Assembly (NCBI RefSeq): GCF_900496995.4
Contig: NC_044006.1
Location: 31,929,120-31,993,119 of the forward strand
Source of the DNA: Aquila chrysaetos chrysaetos
Taxonomy: Eukaryota; Chordata; Aves; Accipitriformes; Accipitridae
Direction: 5' to 3'
Length of the DNA stretch: 64,000 bases
The notes under the pieces were generated by a model. That model was not told where the DNA came from. It made no database searches and saw only the letters and a program-made list of their open reading frames with translations. Shown here one piece after another: positions 22,801-35,710 of this stretch. A program made the translations under genes and the position numbers. The stretch's first letter is position 1. Each line of letters begins with the position of its first letter.

Positions 22801-25800
22801 AACGTAGAAGAGTGCATTTTTTTCATTTTCTCCCTGATTTTGGTTGCTTTCTTACAGCATGTGGAAAGGTGCACATGAATAAACTTTTTTTTTTTTTTTT
22901 TTTAATTTCTTTTGTACAGTAGCTGTACATTACAGAGAAGTCTGAGAAGGTTTCATAGCTGAGAACATATTTCTGGATATCCCCTTTGAGTAACATGTCC
23001 TTTTTCGACATGGCCAGGTGTGTGTCCATGCTGCTGTGTGCAGGTGGGCCAAAGATTCTGCCTCCTGTAACCCCAAAACCAAGGGTATGAGCCAGCCTGT
23101 ATATGGATGCATACAGCTCAGCATAATCTTAGCAGTGTCAGTTAGCCAGCATGCACCACCACGAGTTTCTCTTTATTGCTTCTCAGCCTAAGCCATTAGA
23201 CTTTTATGGCTCTATGCAGCATTGTGTGGACTTGGGCACTTTCTGGAAGGCGTCAAAATACCCCATTTGCTTTTGAGAAGACATTTAGCTATAGTTGCAT
23301 GGCATCTACATGTTAATCTGACTTTGAAGAAGGCAGCTGTTCTTAGTTTGTGACAGTTGCTTGTACTCCACTATGAAAATACTGCCTTTATATATATATT
23401 AAAAAAAAAAAAGCAGTTTATTTTTCAATTGACCACATATTTCTTTAGGCGAAAGTTCTGCTACACAAATAATTAGAACGTTATTTCTTGTCCAAACCCA
23501 AGCAGAAATTTCAAGAAGATTTCTGACACTTGTCAGGGCCAGCTATGCAAATTCAGTTATGTTACCATTTAGGGAATGAGAACTGTAAATAATGGCAACC
23601 ATGGAGAAGATGTTTTGTCACTGCAGAGACACTTAAAATGATGAGAGGCATAATGATGCTATGAGGAAACATCTGATCTACTGCATAGAACTGGTTTTTG
23701 CCCTTTTCATGAATTAACATTTTCTGTAGGAACTAAACATTAACTGCTTAGCCTCTTGGTCAGAACAATACATATATTCATTTCTCTTAGTGTTTATAAA
23801 CTTCTGGGTAGGGGAATATAACCAAACAAATGTGTGCTCTTTCTTTGATACCAGGGTTCAACTCCACCAATGACTGTGTTTAAAGGAAATAAAAGGCCAT
23901 ATCAGAAGGACTGTGTGCTTATTATCAATCATGACACTGGGGAATATGTGCTGGAAAAACTTAGTAGCAGCATTCAAGTCAAGAAAACAAGGTAAAGCTG
24001 GGGACAGGGCTGTTGATAGGATTAATTCTTGCTGAAGTTTCTTCTTCAGACTGTCTTCTGAACAAGAACTCAATTTTCTTTTATTTTGGAGTGATGTTTA
24101 ATTACTAAGCCTTGTGGGCTTTATATGGCCAATTATCTTGCCTAAAAATGCAAATAGGAGTTTGAATCCAAGAGTAAAGAATTTGTAAATTTTCCACTGC
24201 TGAAAGGACATAATTATAGTTTGCAATGAAACACCTCTGATGATTTGAAGCTGCGGAAGCTGGCTGAAGGATGAGATGTGTTTCAGGAATCTCTGCTTAG
24301 CTGAAAAAGACCATGGAAATATTAGGCTGTCAAAATGATTTTTGGACTTTCTAGGTTTGTTCCCTACAGCTTCCTGTGGGAGTCATGATGCTTTAATAAC
24401 ATAGTCTTAGGGAATAAGAAACACTCATCCCTGTATTGGATCAGGGATATATAAAGTGGAACACAAGTCCAAAGCCTCCAGCTGGGGCGGGGGAACTGTA
24501 GAAATAATGGTTATGAGGTTTTGCCTAGAAGAATGGCTGAGGCCAGAAATCCTGTCTGACCCAATATTCTTACTTCACTGCACAAATGCTACAAAGTGTG
24601 CAGTTGGAACATTTTTAGTAGTCTTGCTGCTCTGCAAGTACCTGAAGTCTCTGAATCATGTTCTTTCAGCATCACTGGACCACAAGTTATTGGGATCTAA
24701 AGAGAAAGCAGTTATTCAAATGTCTTGTGAAGAAGAATCTCTGAAATAATTTTACAAGATTTACATTTGAAAAGAAAAAAAAAAGAAAACACACTTTATT
24801 GCAGCATAGAACTTTTAGCTGCTAAAACTACTAGTAATATGGGTTACAGCTCCTCAGCAGTTGGCTGGAAGTTTGCCAAGAACACCGTCAGTTCCAGGTA
24901 AATGGACTGTAACACTCCTCTGAATCAGTGATGTGAAAATTCATCCTTGTAGCATTCATCTTGTCCAGTGGATATGAGCATGTCATGGATGAGATTTGAA
25001 TTCCCAGTTTAAGTTCTGCTGGACTTTGTCCAGGTGAAGCTTAAGTCGAAAAGGAGCAAAGTAGTGCAGGAGGGCTTTGCTTCCATGAGGTGATGGATCC
25101 ACTGAGTTTTGGCTCTGGTGAGGTGAAAAATACTTCAACTTTTCTCAAGCAGAGGCAGGGTGGTGCAAAACTGGGGATCCCTGTTTTGAGGAATACTGCT
25201 TTGCAAAGTCATTCAGTTTTCTAGATCAGAAGTGTCTTCTTTTTTTTCATGGCTACTTTAATGACCTCTTGACACTCTGTGGGAGCAGAGTTTTTAGTGT
25301 TAATGTCCTGATGACATTCACGGGGGAATAATTGCACTTATTCTACATAAAACCTTCTGTAGTTCTAAGAGCATAGTTAATACTGGAAACAATCTTTTGC
25401 TTTCACCTTTCACTTGATACAGTGAGTGTATTCCCAAATCCTCACTTCTGTTGTAAATGACTGTGTAACCTGCGTTAATGTGGTATCCAATAGCTGCATT
25501 TCAGTGATGAATGAAGAGGTAGTTCTGTGCTTAATTTTTGAGGGTACATCTACAATTCAATGAGGCACAGAGATACCTGAGTTAGTGCTAAACGTACTAG
25601 CTCAGATACCAGAAGTGGTTTAGGTGAAGCCCCAGGAAGTTCCACATGGGCTGGTTTAACTTGTTTCTCAGTGGGATTAGCTCACAGGCACAAAGTGTCA
25701 CACTGCTGAGCTGGGACCCTCCTAGAACTGAAACTGAGCCCTAATAGCCACATAAGCTGCTTTTGTGCTACACTACATAAAGCCATACCCCAAAAGGCTT

Positions 25801-28800
25801 TGGTGTTACGCAATAAATACACCACATGCTTTAACGTCGCTATGGTGTACAATAGAGGGACCTGAATAAGTATTTTGTTTGGGGTTTTTTTCTGCCAAGG
25901 ATATTGACTGTCCTACAATCTAAATCACATCATTGATTAAGTAAAAGGAAGAAATACCTGATTTGAATTGAACAGCTAGGCATAGCGTTATTCTGGAGAC
26001 TATTTCCCACTAAGGAAACAGCTTAAACTATTTTTAAGGGATAATAGCAAATGAATGAAAAACAGGAATTAAATGCTTGCATGCTGTATTTAGCAGTAAG
26101 AATGATTGCTCTAGGCAGGTTGACCTCTAAGAGAGTTCAGTTTGAGATGATTTAATTGCAAGTGAGAAAATTGTTTCTTTTGCTGTGATTGTTTTAAGCA
26201 GGATTTTGTTATGAGTGGATTTTTATCATGTAGTTACTGTAAATTACTATGATTGCTTATTCTTTTTTAAAAATACAAATACTAATTGCTAAATTAAAGC
26301 CTTCATTGTTCTTCAAGTAGAGAATTTGGCACCACTGAACCACATCTGGATTTGAAAATACATTTTGTAAGGGTGTTGCAGTCTAGTTGTCTATGCTCAT
26401 TTGTTACTGAAAGCAAGTGTTGCGTATAGAAAGCTGTAATTCACTGTTTAACTTTATAAAACAAAGTAGAGATCTGTACAAAAGGAATTCACAGATGATG
26501 CATTAGTGCAAGGATATTGAAAAAGCTGAACATAGTTGCACAGTACCACTGAATGTCTCTGGTTGTTTTTGCAGAGCAGAGGGCAGCAGTAAGATCCAAG
26601 CCCGAATAGAGCAACAGTCTGCCCGAGCATCTCAGCCTCCTTCGCAGTTCAGAGCCCCAACCAAGCCAGCAGTTGGACCTAAAACTTCTCCTTTGAAAGA
26701 TAATCCTTCGCCTGAGCCTCAGCTGGATGACATTAAGAGAGGTAAAGAAGGGTTTGTAGTTCCCTGAGTTTGGTTGGTTTTGTCCGTCTTCTTTAGAATA
26801 AAAGCTATGACTGTGCAATTTATAAAAATGTTAGAATGTTCAGGGAGTAAAAGATGGTACTTGACAGCTGGTTTGTCATCTTTATATCTTGTTTTAAGGC
26901 ATCTTAGTGAATTATTTATTCTTTTCTGCCAGCATAGATATTTATACTGCAGGCTTCTCTGGTATGAGAGAACTTCCTCTTTCTGGATAATTTTCTCTCT
27001 TTCAAACTATTTTTCTGTTCTGAAAAGAAGACAAAATAAGCGTGAATTCAGAAACCTGTAGCTGAGTTCTAGATGAGTTGAATGGGTGTCTTAGGCAATG
27101 ACCACAACAACAAAAGCTAATGGTCCAAGATCTAGTTGTGCAATCAAGTAACTTGGACGAAAGTTATTCCTGCACTGAGTAAGGTTGGAGCCATCTGCCA
27201 GTGAGATGGAAGGGCTGGGTGGCTGTGTTCCCATCACAGGACCTGGAGCTTGTGCTGTGCCCAGTAATGCTAGTAGGGGAGGGATGAGAGAGTGAACAAC
27301 CCTGCAGCTTCCCCTTTACCACAACCACTCCTCTGCAGCTTTGATCACATCTGCTGTATAGTTGCTATACTTCTATTAAAGTACCTTGAAGGGATGACTA
27401 GCTCAAATCAGTCTCCTGCTCAAACAACGCTTTGTCTCAGTGTTTCACTGTGGGCAGGGTGCACTTTCTTTGCCCATGTCCTTCCTTTCATACTACTGTG
27501 ATATCTGGTTTTGCTGTGGATAACACAGTCAGAATGAGGAAGACTTTAAATTTAAATTTTTATTTGGTTCTCTTGTGTTTCTTGTATGGCACCAGCTGCA
27601 ATTATTTTATTTTAAGATTGTTCTTTCTGTCTAGTATTTTTTTTCTGGGTCTCTCTTTCTTTCTCTTTTTTTTTTTTTTCTCTGTCCCATGTAGCTATTT
27701 TTGCCTGTAGACTTAGCCTATGTTAATTGCCCAGACTGTGTTAATTACTTAGCAGGGTATTTTTTCAGTTTATGGTAATCACTAGGTGACATTTTTACTG
27801 CTAAGCTATCTGTGTGTTTGCATAGGTGCTGACTGGTCTCACTCTTTGGCAGCAGTAGTATTTTCAATACCTGGACGCTGGTCAGCAGACAGAATCAACG
27901 TCTGAGAGTCTGTTAGCTACAGTTCCCTTAACTGCATTGCCATTTTTATTTTCTGTGTAATAGGTAAGGAGAAAGATAACAGGTGATATATCAATTTAAA
28001 AATTGAATCAGTTGTGAATTTTAAATGTCTTTTATTGTAGTGTGTAATAAGTTAACCATTGGGGCACTCTTTTGTATACATACAGTAATTGTAAAGGTCG
28101 TGTTATAGTAAAATAATTACTTTTGTCTGGTGTGACATCTATTCTACAAAGACCATTTTCTAGTGGTCTAAAACATAAGTCACATTATTCAGAACTGTCC
28201 TGATCATCTTTTATTGGAAAGTACCTCCAAATAAATAACCTGTAGAGTTTTGTTTCCAAAATCAAGCAAAAGAACACCTGACTTGTACTAAAAATAGGAC
28301 TTAAAGTTGGCGTTTTATAGGGAGAGTTGTTCAAGGCCTAAAAAGAGCGCAAATACCTGGACAGCTGGGTTTTTTTGCTTACAGTATATGCTCTTTATAA
28401 CTTTTTTCCAGCATTGATTATCTAGAGCATCAGCATTACTAAACCATTTATATCATAAGAACCTACTTGGGAAAGGTAGAACTAAAATGGCACCATTCTA
28501 CAATGAAAATAATTAATAAAACTTAATTGTAAAAGCTGTGAGAGAGTCTTCAGTCCTGTTACCTTCCCTTAATGTGTCTTTTTATGAACAAAGACTTGTA
28601 AGTTCTGAAGAGGCTGTGTTTTTTCCATTCAAACAGTAGCTTTCCTTTTGGGTGAAGTACCTCCTTTGTACAAAAGATAAACATAACGCTGAAATTCTGT
28701 GTTTTTTCTTTAATGGACACAGCACAGAACTTACAATCCCCAAAGGAGGTGGTTGAAAGGATCTCTGGCGCTATGATGCTCTCTTGCTCTCAGTGTGCCT

Positions 28801-31800
28801 TACTTAAGACACATAGCCCTTGTGATGTTTAACAATAGTTTTAAGGTAACCTCAGTGCAGGTTTCTGCTTTCCCCTGGTACGCTGAGCTGTGCATTCCCA
28901 TAGCTCCCCTTACAGATGAGCTGGGAAGAAAACTTTCAGGTAGGTCAGTTCTCTGTCCCATTACACAGCTGTCCAAACAACAGTGCCTGAGGACAGAGTC
29001 AGAGCATGTGGGACTTGAACCAGTCCTTTCCTTCATGCAGAGGGGCCTTTGGGAGGCTGTGTCTAGGGTCCTGCATCAGAGGAATCTTTTCCCCTGCAAG
29101 CTTTTATATTGTCCTCCTGCCTGAAGGGAGCAAAAGAGAGGATAAGAGCTTGTTCTTTTGAATACTTGGCTACATCTGATAACATTTCATTAAGTGGTGA
29201 ACATTTGCACACATATACCACAATAGAGCCATTTATGTTCATGAAATAATCGGTGTTTATCAGACATGTGTGACCACAACAGAAATGTTTTCAATAACAT
29301 TGACATAATTACAGCATGCCATACTTGGAAAAAAAACCCACAGAAACATATTTCTGGTTTGGAGGTGGTAAATTCAGTGCTTAAAAATCTGAGCAGATCT
29401 TGTTTACCTAAAATGCAGCTGTAGCGTGTAAGAATTATGCCATTGCACTGGGTTTGTCTCTCAAGAACACCTCAATCAAATTTTTTGCACTTCAGTGTAA
29501 AATCCTGCCTCTTCTAGCTGCCATCTCTGCATGCTCAAAGTGCCAGTATCAAGTTGATTTCTCTCCACCTTGCATACCATTATTAACAGTAAGCATTCTG
29601 CTATAGGCATACAACCTTATCCTCCTTAAAGCTGAATGACTTTATTTCCAAAAGTCCCTGGTATACTTGCAGCCCAAGGTTAGGGCTTTAGTTAAAAATT
29701 CTGCATAGCCTGTTGGAATTGCAAGAAGAAGTAAGAACCCTTAGATGTGATTATGGAAAGACATTAGGGCATTTGATATGGAATATATACAGAAGACAGC
29801 CCTGTTCAGAAAGGCTGTTCTGTTTGTATAATGATTTCTGACCTTGAATTTTTTTTTGCTCTAAAAACTGCATTGACTGCCAGTGTAAAACAGTAAGCCA
29901 TTTTGTTTTCTTGAAAGAAAGCCTACAGTTGTAACATGAACTGTGCAAAAGTTAAGGTTCCCCTAGCAATGTAAGCCTTTTCAGATGATATAGACGCAAT
30001 TAAGGCAAGTGTTCAAAACTATACTATATGGAAAGCTTTTTTAAAAGTAAATGCTGCACATCCTAACTCTTGTTGTCTTTTAAACCTTAAAGGTGCATCA
30101 ACATGAGGCATTTGATATTATGGTGCAAAAAGATCTAGGAAAGGTCTGACTTTTGTTGTTCAGCTTAGCATATATGTACATATATACGCACACAACTATT
30201 TTGATTGGAGGCACGGCAAGGAAAAGTTTAGCCAAGGCTTCAGTACCTATAACTGCACTAAGCATAACAGGCAAATAGAAAAATGCAAAATCGGACAATT
30301 TTAAAGTAGACATGTTTTTCCTACAAGGTTTTGGTGTCACCATTGGCTTAGCCACCATCTTTGACAGTGTGACACGAGGGTTTTGAATAGACTTGCTTAG
30401 TGGTCCTGCTGGAGTTCTGCGTGACAGACTTTTAGCAATGTAGCAGCCACCATAACATTAGTGAAAACGATTACTTTTTTCTCATCTGCACAGACGAGAT
30501 GTTTAGATTTCTGGGCTCAAGAGACAAGAGACACCTGAGAGGAAGCTGACAGCCTGTCAAAGGTTCAAAAGCTGACTAGAAGATGGTCTCAGACTGTTTC
30601 CACTGGTGACCACAGTCACTGATAAAACCCTTAATTCCCAGTCCTTGAAGCTTGTGATATTGGTGCTGTTTTGCTTTTCCTGCCTGTATTCAGCATAGTG
30701 GGCCTTACCACTTCTTCCAAGGCATTCTCCCTTTCCCTCCTCATAACCAAGCCTCTTTTATGGGCTCTTAGTTTTCTGCTTCCCCAGCAGAAAACCCTCA
30801 CATTTCAATCTGACGCTAATCTCTAATTCTGTTTAAAATTAGCCAGGCTAAGCTTCCTTTACCATTCGTCAGACTGTATCACTTCCTTCAGTTATTTCCT
30901 TGCCTACTGTATCGAGTTCAAACTTCTTGTATAGATTTTTTTCCCCCTAGATTTCTGGAGTGCATTTCTTGTTGCAACTTTTCCCTTTCACCACCAATGC
31001 CTCTTAGATTGCTTCACCTTCTTCATGCTATTTTATATGCTGCTTTCTGGTCTGCTATGTTCTTCTCAGCCCATGTGCCAACACTCCTCCATTTCAGCCA
31101 TAGACTCTCTAGCTCTGTAAGCATACATGTGCAGTTCTCAGACACTTGTCCTTTATTAGACTTGTTTATTGAATCTTTTTGCAGTATGGACTGTAGTCTG
31201 TAGGTGATTGTGCTTGCTACAATCCAAGATATTCTAACAATGTATTATTATCATCGCTATAACTTAAAACTAACAACTTCATCACTAGAAGTATGTGGAA
31301 ATTTACATTATTAAGCTAGGGAAAAAAAAAGTTTAAATCTCGGAATTTTAAAGGGAAAGAATCCTTATTCCTGTTTACCTTTCCTTTAGCTTTCGCCTAT
31401 GAATTTCTTAGCCTTGAAGACAGGGAACATTTACAGTACGAAATCCTCAATATGGGTAGGCTGAGAACAGTGATCTTACAAGTGCTCATTTGTCTGTGTA
31501 TCACACTCCAGGTGTGAAATGGATTTTTAAAGCCTGCAAGACTGTGTTGGGAAGGAGTAAGGGAGAAAGACATTACAGTACAAAGTAATATCTTCTGTTG
31601 GCCTAATCATATATTCTTCATCCCTCTTCCAATGGTCTGTTACGCTATGTCTTCAAGATGAAAAAGTAAGTTTTACCTGGCATACTGATAAAGTAGAGAG
31701 GACACAGGCAGTCTCATCTGGGATCTAGATTTAGGAAGTAAGTTGGAGGAACAACCTCACTATCCTTAAATAGCCTCACCTCTGATTCAGTATAACTATA

Positions 31801-34800
31801 GCATTTGAAATTGACCTCTGAACTTTGAAATTGAAAAATAGCGGTTTTAAAACTAGCAAAAGAAAACTTAGTTTCTCAAACCAATGCATGCTGAGCTAGA
31901 GGAACTCTCTCCAGCAAATAATGTGGAGGCTGAAAACTTAGCTGTTACGCTATAGTGTTAAGCAGCTCAAGGAAAGTGGGTCTTATTAAAAAAGGGAAGA
32001 GTTCCAGTTGTTCAGACTTACTCCTTGCAGGGGCTGAAGACAAGAAGCATTAAAATTGTGCCATTTTTACATAAAGGAAAGACTTGTTTTACATGATCTG
32101 GCTATGCCGTAGCACAAGAAGGATGTCCCCAGCTGAGGAGCTGGGGTTCATCTCACTCTGACACACATCTGACCTAAGGTGAATTACTCCTGGCATCAGT
32201 TCTCCATTTGTCAGGCAGAGATGATAATACCTCATCTCTCCCTTCTTTCATTCTTGTCCCTTTAGCTTGTGACTTCTCCAGAGCAAGCACTGAGTTCTAA
32301 CCCTGTGGGTATAGAACTGATAGCACAACAAAAGCCTGAATTTTGAGGGTTTCACATCGTATGCTCAACATATTTGTGAATATTGTTGTCTCATGGAAAC
32401 CTGCCTAGGTGAACTGAGTCATTAGATACTCAACTTTGTGGGTGGATACAAAAGAATTGTCCTCTAATAGTGTTCAGGCCACTTACAATTATGACAAATT
32501 TAACAATATGGTATGATTTGGGGTGACTTACCTTAACAGCTGTTTAGTAACCAGTTGTTCAGCCAACACTAGCTGTTGCTGATGTGGCTGTCGTGGTGCT
32601 GTCATGGTATTCCAGTGTTGCTTTGCACTGGAAACCCTGAAGTGGGGTGTGTCTGACTTGAATAACTTCCCAGTTTCAGAGTAGTCTCTCTATTTTCCTG
32701 GCTACTTGTAAAGTCTATAGCAGATTAAGGTATTATTACCACTCCCCAATATGTGAATATTCTTAGCTGCCCCAGTGCAAAGTTATCTGATGTCATCCAT
32801 CTGCTCCTAAAGTTTGTTTAAAATGAGTTGTGTGACTTTGCACTGGGGCAGTTTCATACATTATCTGAAATCAAGGCAGTTTCTGTTGTGATCATGTGCC
32901 TATGCTCCCCTCCCCCCTTTTTGTGTTTTCCAAAAGCCTAAATGTCATATCTAACAATTTTGATTCCTCCATGTTAAGATGCTTTTAAAAAATGGGCTGG
33001 CTGTTGGTCTGTAAAACTCAATCAGGAAATGTACTTTGTATGTAGAGCATATAACCTGTTGAAAATAATGAAGCAGGGCATGCTTTGAGGAGTGTAAAGT
33101 TTATAAATAATAGTAGTGGAAGTGAAGGTTTTATGATACTAACCTATGCTATGCTGTTGCTTCATTAAGTTTAGCTACAACAACTAAGTAAAAAAAGTTT
33201 TCAGAATTTTTTGTTTTTCCTTCCTGGTCTGTCTCTTTCGTGTGAGATATTTTGATATGATAAATTATTCTTGACAAAACTATTGCGTTTTCACATTCTT
33301 TTCCAAAATTCCATGGGGCCCTGTTTATGGTTTCAACCAGATGAATATCCTTTTATTTCAGAGCTGAGAGCAGAGGTTGAAATTATTGAGCAGATGAGCA
33401 GCAGCAGTGGAAGCAGCTCATCAGATTCAGAAAGCTCATCTGGGAGTGAAGATGAAAGCTCCAGCAGTGAGGGGGAAGAGCCAGCACATGTTTCCCCTTC
33501 CCAGCCACCACACCAGCAGTATAACAACAGGAATGCTGTTGCTAATGGCACCAGCAGGCCACAAGGAAGCAATCAGCTCATGAATACGCTCCGTAAGTAA
33601 AGGCTTGTGTCTTATCGCTGCGGGAAGCTACTTGAGACCACTCATTTCCTTAGCATGTTAGGCTAACTCCATGAAGTGCACTTTGCCAAATAGTAATCCC
33701 AGGGAGTTGCACTGGCTGAAATATGTGGGCAGGTTTTTTGAACAGAGAGCTGAGACCTGTCTGAAGGTGTGGAGATTGCTTCAGTTTGGTCCAGAGCACC
33801 TGTGGGCATCAGTGCAGTGGTCCCCATTGACCGTGCTGAGCCTTGATTCAGGCCTCCAGGTGAAACAAGTGGATAGAAAAGCATCGGTGTGGGAGGATCT
33901 GGTGCACCAGAGGATGGGAATTATTTTAATGTGAAAACACAGATTAGACATAAATAGCGGGGTTGTCACATGCGTCAGTTAAAGGTCTGCAAAGAATTGT
34001 GAATGGCACAAGGCTGTCCTGTGGTCATAAATGCACAGTCTCTGTGGTCTTCATTATTAGTGGTATTGCTTTGTCAGAGTATTTATACTGTATTGGTCTC
34101 AGCTGCATTTTCACAAATAGCACATTTTGAAGGGAAATTTAAAGTGCCATGTATTTGGTTAAAATATTACAGCTGTGGCATTTGCAAGCATTGAATCAAT
34201 ACAGACTCACTCCACCCTTTAAAAAGTGTAAAAAACATTTTTAAAGCGTAGTTTTGTCCCATGAGACTCTCTCTGGGGAGATGGTGTACATCTGTGTTGC
34301 TCCTTCCTTATGCTAGATCAGGTGTATTCTAACTCAGTGGAGTTAAAATACTGCATTTACAAGAAACTAGAACTTAGTTACCAGAAATTGTTCTTAATTC
34401 CTCCTGAGGCATGTTTGCGTACATCTCTTGGCACCCACACGTAGGGAACTGGTGGGGTTTAAATACAGATAAATGCAGGGTTTCCAGCTTCAAGAAGACA
34501 AGTATATTGTACAGACAATACTGGAAAGGCGTGCTGAAAAACTGTAGAGGCCTGTCAGTCTTCCTGTCAGTAGTGAATGTCCAAGCGAAATCCAAAGTTC
34601 AACGAAGTCAGTAGGGCTCCTTCCATTTCCCTGTTTCTGGTTGTGAGCTGCCTCTTCGCTGCTTCTCCTGGGCCACAACAACAATACTGCATAGGTCATT
34701 GAATGTCAAGAAGCCTCTGACTTCAGGAGAGTTTGGGAACTGGTAGGGTAGCTCCTTTTTTCAGGCAGTGATTTTTGCCTTTGGATTTAAAGTCCTTTTG

Positions 34801-35710
34801 GCAATGATTAATATGTCCTTGAGCATTCAAGTCACTGGTGACCATCTACATGGGGAGAATCACCCCTAACCCAAGTTCTTGTTTCATAAAAGGGGAGAGG
34901 AGATGAAGAAATCCAGGGCATAGCTGTTGCATAGCTGCTCAGCAGCTGCTTGGGGCAGGGCCATGGAAGAATGCTGGAAGAGCTAGGTTCAGTTACCAGA
35001 ACACAGGCATGATTCTTGCCCCCTTTTATCCCCTTCACCTCACCAAATCACAAGCGCTCTGCAAAACAGGGTCTGAGACTGTAGGTTTTATCCATATCCT
35101 GGCCTTTTGTCTGATCTCTCTTTGCACTTTGGAGGGGGGCCTTCACTGTCACAGCATGTCAGCTTAGTTCAGCCGATGGCCTTGAGTTGCAATGGCTTTA
35201 ACAATCCTTTTGGTTTATTGACATGTAGAGGCCTTGCATTGGCTACCCAGATGGCCTTAAAACAAAAAAATCTATTTTAAAGGGGCTGAGAAAGCCAGGG
35301 AATTCCCCAGTGCCTTGTCCCAGAGCCATATACAGGAGCTTGGCTGGGTGGAGGCTGTGGAGTGCCTTCCACAGCTGCTAGCATGGGGAATGCTTTCTCC
35401 CACCACGGAGCAGCTTTGGTGGCTGTGGAGCCAAGGACACTCAGTTTGGCCTGGATCCGACCGTGTATTAGCCCCATGCAGCTCTTAACGTTCTTGGGCA
35501 TGGAGAGCAGTTCCATTAAATGCCAGATGATGTTTGTATTCATTTCTTGTGTTATTCTTATTTAAATCTTCCAGTGTAAATGTGACTGTTCTTTGGTTTG
35601 ATTGCCATGAAATGTGAATTAACGCCTACTCACTTGTTGTGTTTTGTTTTTTGTTTTCCATAGGAAATGACTTGCAGTTGAGTGAGTCTGGGAGTGACAG
35701 TGATGACTAG
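16795..35710 (+). CDS. EAF1: EAF1, ELL-associated factor 1 (six coding exons)
   Basis: EAF1 is a nuclear partner and positive cofactor of ELL, an RNA polymerase II elongation factor linked to the super elongation complex. The exons are 16795-16897, 20539-20633, 23855-23991, 26575-26741, 33362-33592 and 35664-35710; they sum to 780 bp and encode 259 aa (human 268). The N-terminal EAF domain (about residues 10-115) is strongly conserved, including [37 protein letters not shown] and [14 protein letters not shown] proline-containing linker (about 130-165) lacks the long Pro run of human EAF1. A serine-rich acidic stretch (about 179-207) matches the transactivation region, and the protein ends SESGSDSDD. 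Introns are 3641, 3221, 2583, 6620 and 2071 bp; apart from MIR-like relics and an inverted repeat they hold nothing I recognise. Confidence 0.96.
17280..17400 (+). repeat. Polypyrimidine tract with internal duplication, EAF1 intron 1
   Basis: An almost pure C/T stretch in which the block 'cccctctcccccctttccc' occurs twice (about 17304-17323 and 17339-17358). The minus strand is G/A-rich with several G runs. Confidence 0.75.
20539..20633 (+). CDS. EAF1: EAF1 exon 2
   Basis: A 95-bp exon encoding the end of codon 35 (Tyr) and residues 36-66, [15 protein letters not shown] to ITLPHIP. Acceptor ctctttag, donor GTAAGT. Confidence 0.95.
23855..23991 (+). CDS. EAF1: EAF1 exon 3
   Basis: A 137-bp exon for residues 67-111 plus two bases of codon 112: [19 protein letters not shown] through [13 protein letters not shown]. 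Acceptor ataccag, donor GTAAAG. This is the most conserved part of the EAF domain. Confidence 0.95.
26575..26741 (+). CDS. EAF1: EAF1 exon 4
   Basis: A 167-bp exon for residues 113-167 ([14 protein letters not shown] to [10 protein letters not shown]). Acceptor tttttgcag, donor GTAAAG. The region that is a run of prolines in human EAF1 is only [10 protein letters not shown] here, which explains most of the length difference. Confidence 0.95.
28898..29025 (-). mobile_element. MIR-like SINE relic in EAF1 intron 4
   Basis: Reads like a reverse-complemented MIR: 'cttacagatgag', then 'cccattacacagctgt', then 'gggacttgaacc' in the correct order. Diverged; found from memory of the consensus. Confidence 0.4.
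32136..32245 (+). mobile_element. MIR-like SINE relic in EAF1 intron 4
   Basis: Segments in MIR order: 'acctaaggtgaattact', 'catcagttctccatttgtc' and 'gatgataatacctcatctc'. The last is a good match to the MIR 'gggataataatacctacctc' region. Boundaries approximate. Confidence 0.5.
32767..32851 (+). repeat. Perfect 17-bp inverted repeat with 51-nt loop, EAF1 intron 4
   Basis: The left arm CTGCCCCAGTGCAAAGT (32767-32783) and the right arm ACTTTGCACTGGGGCAG (32835-32851) are exact reverse complements. A few wobble pairs could extend the stem inward. A third copy of the 11-mer CTTTGCACTGG lies at 32621-32631. Confidence 0.9.
33362..33592 (+). CDS. EAF1: EAF1 exon 5 (serine-rich region)
   Basis: A 231-bp exon for residues 169-244. 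It starts [11 protein letters not shown], continues through a Ser/Asp/Glu-rich tract and ends [12 protein letters not shown]. Acceptor ttttatttcag, donor GTAAGT at 33593. Confidence 0.95.
35664..35710 (+). CDS. EAF1: EAF1 exon 6, terminal coding part
   Basis: A 47-bp coding segment after acceptor ttttccatag. It encodes [14 protein letters not shown] and the TAG at 35708-35710, identical to the mammalian C terminus. The 3' UTR follows in the same exon. Confidence 0.95.
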
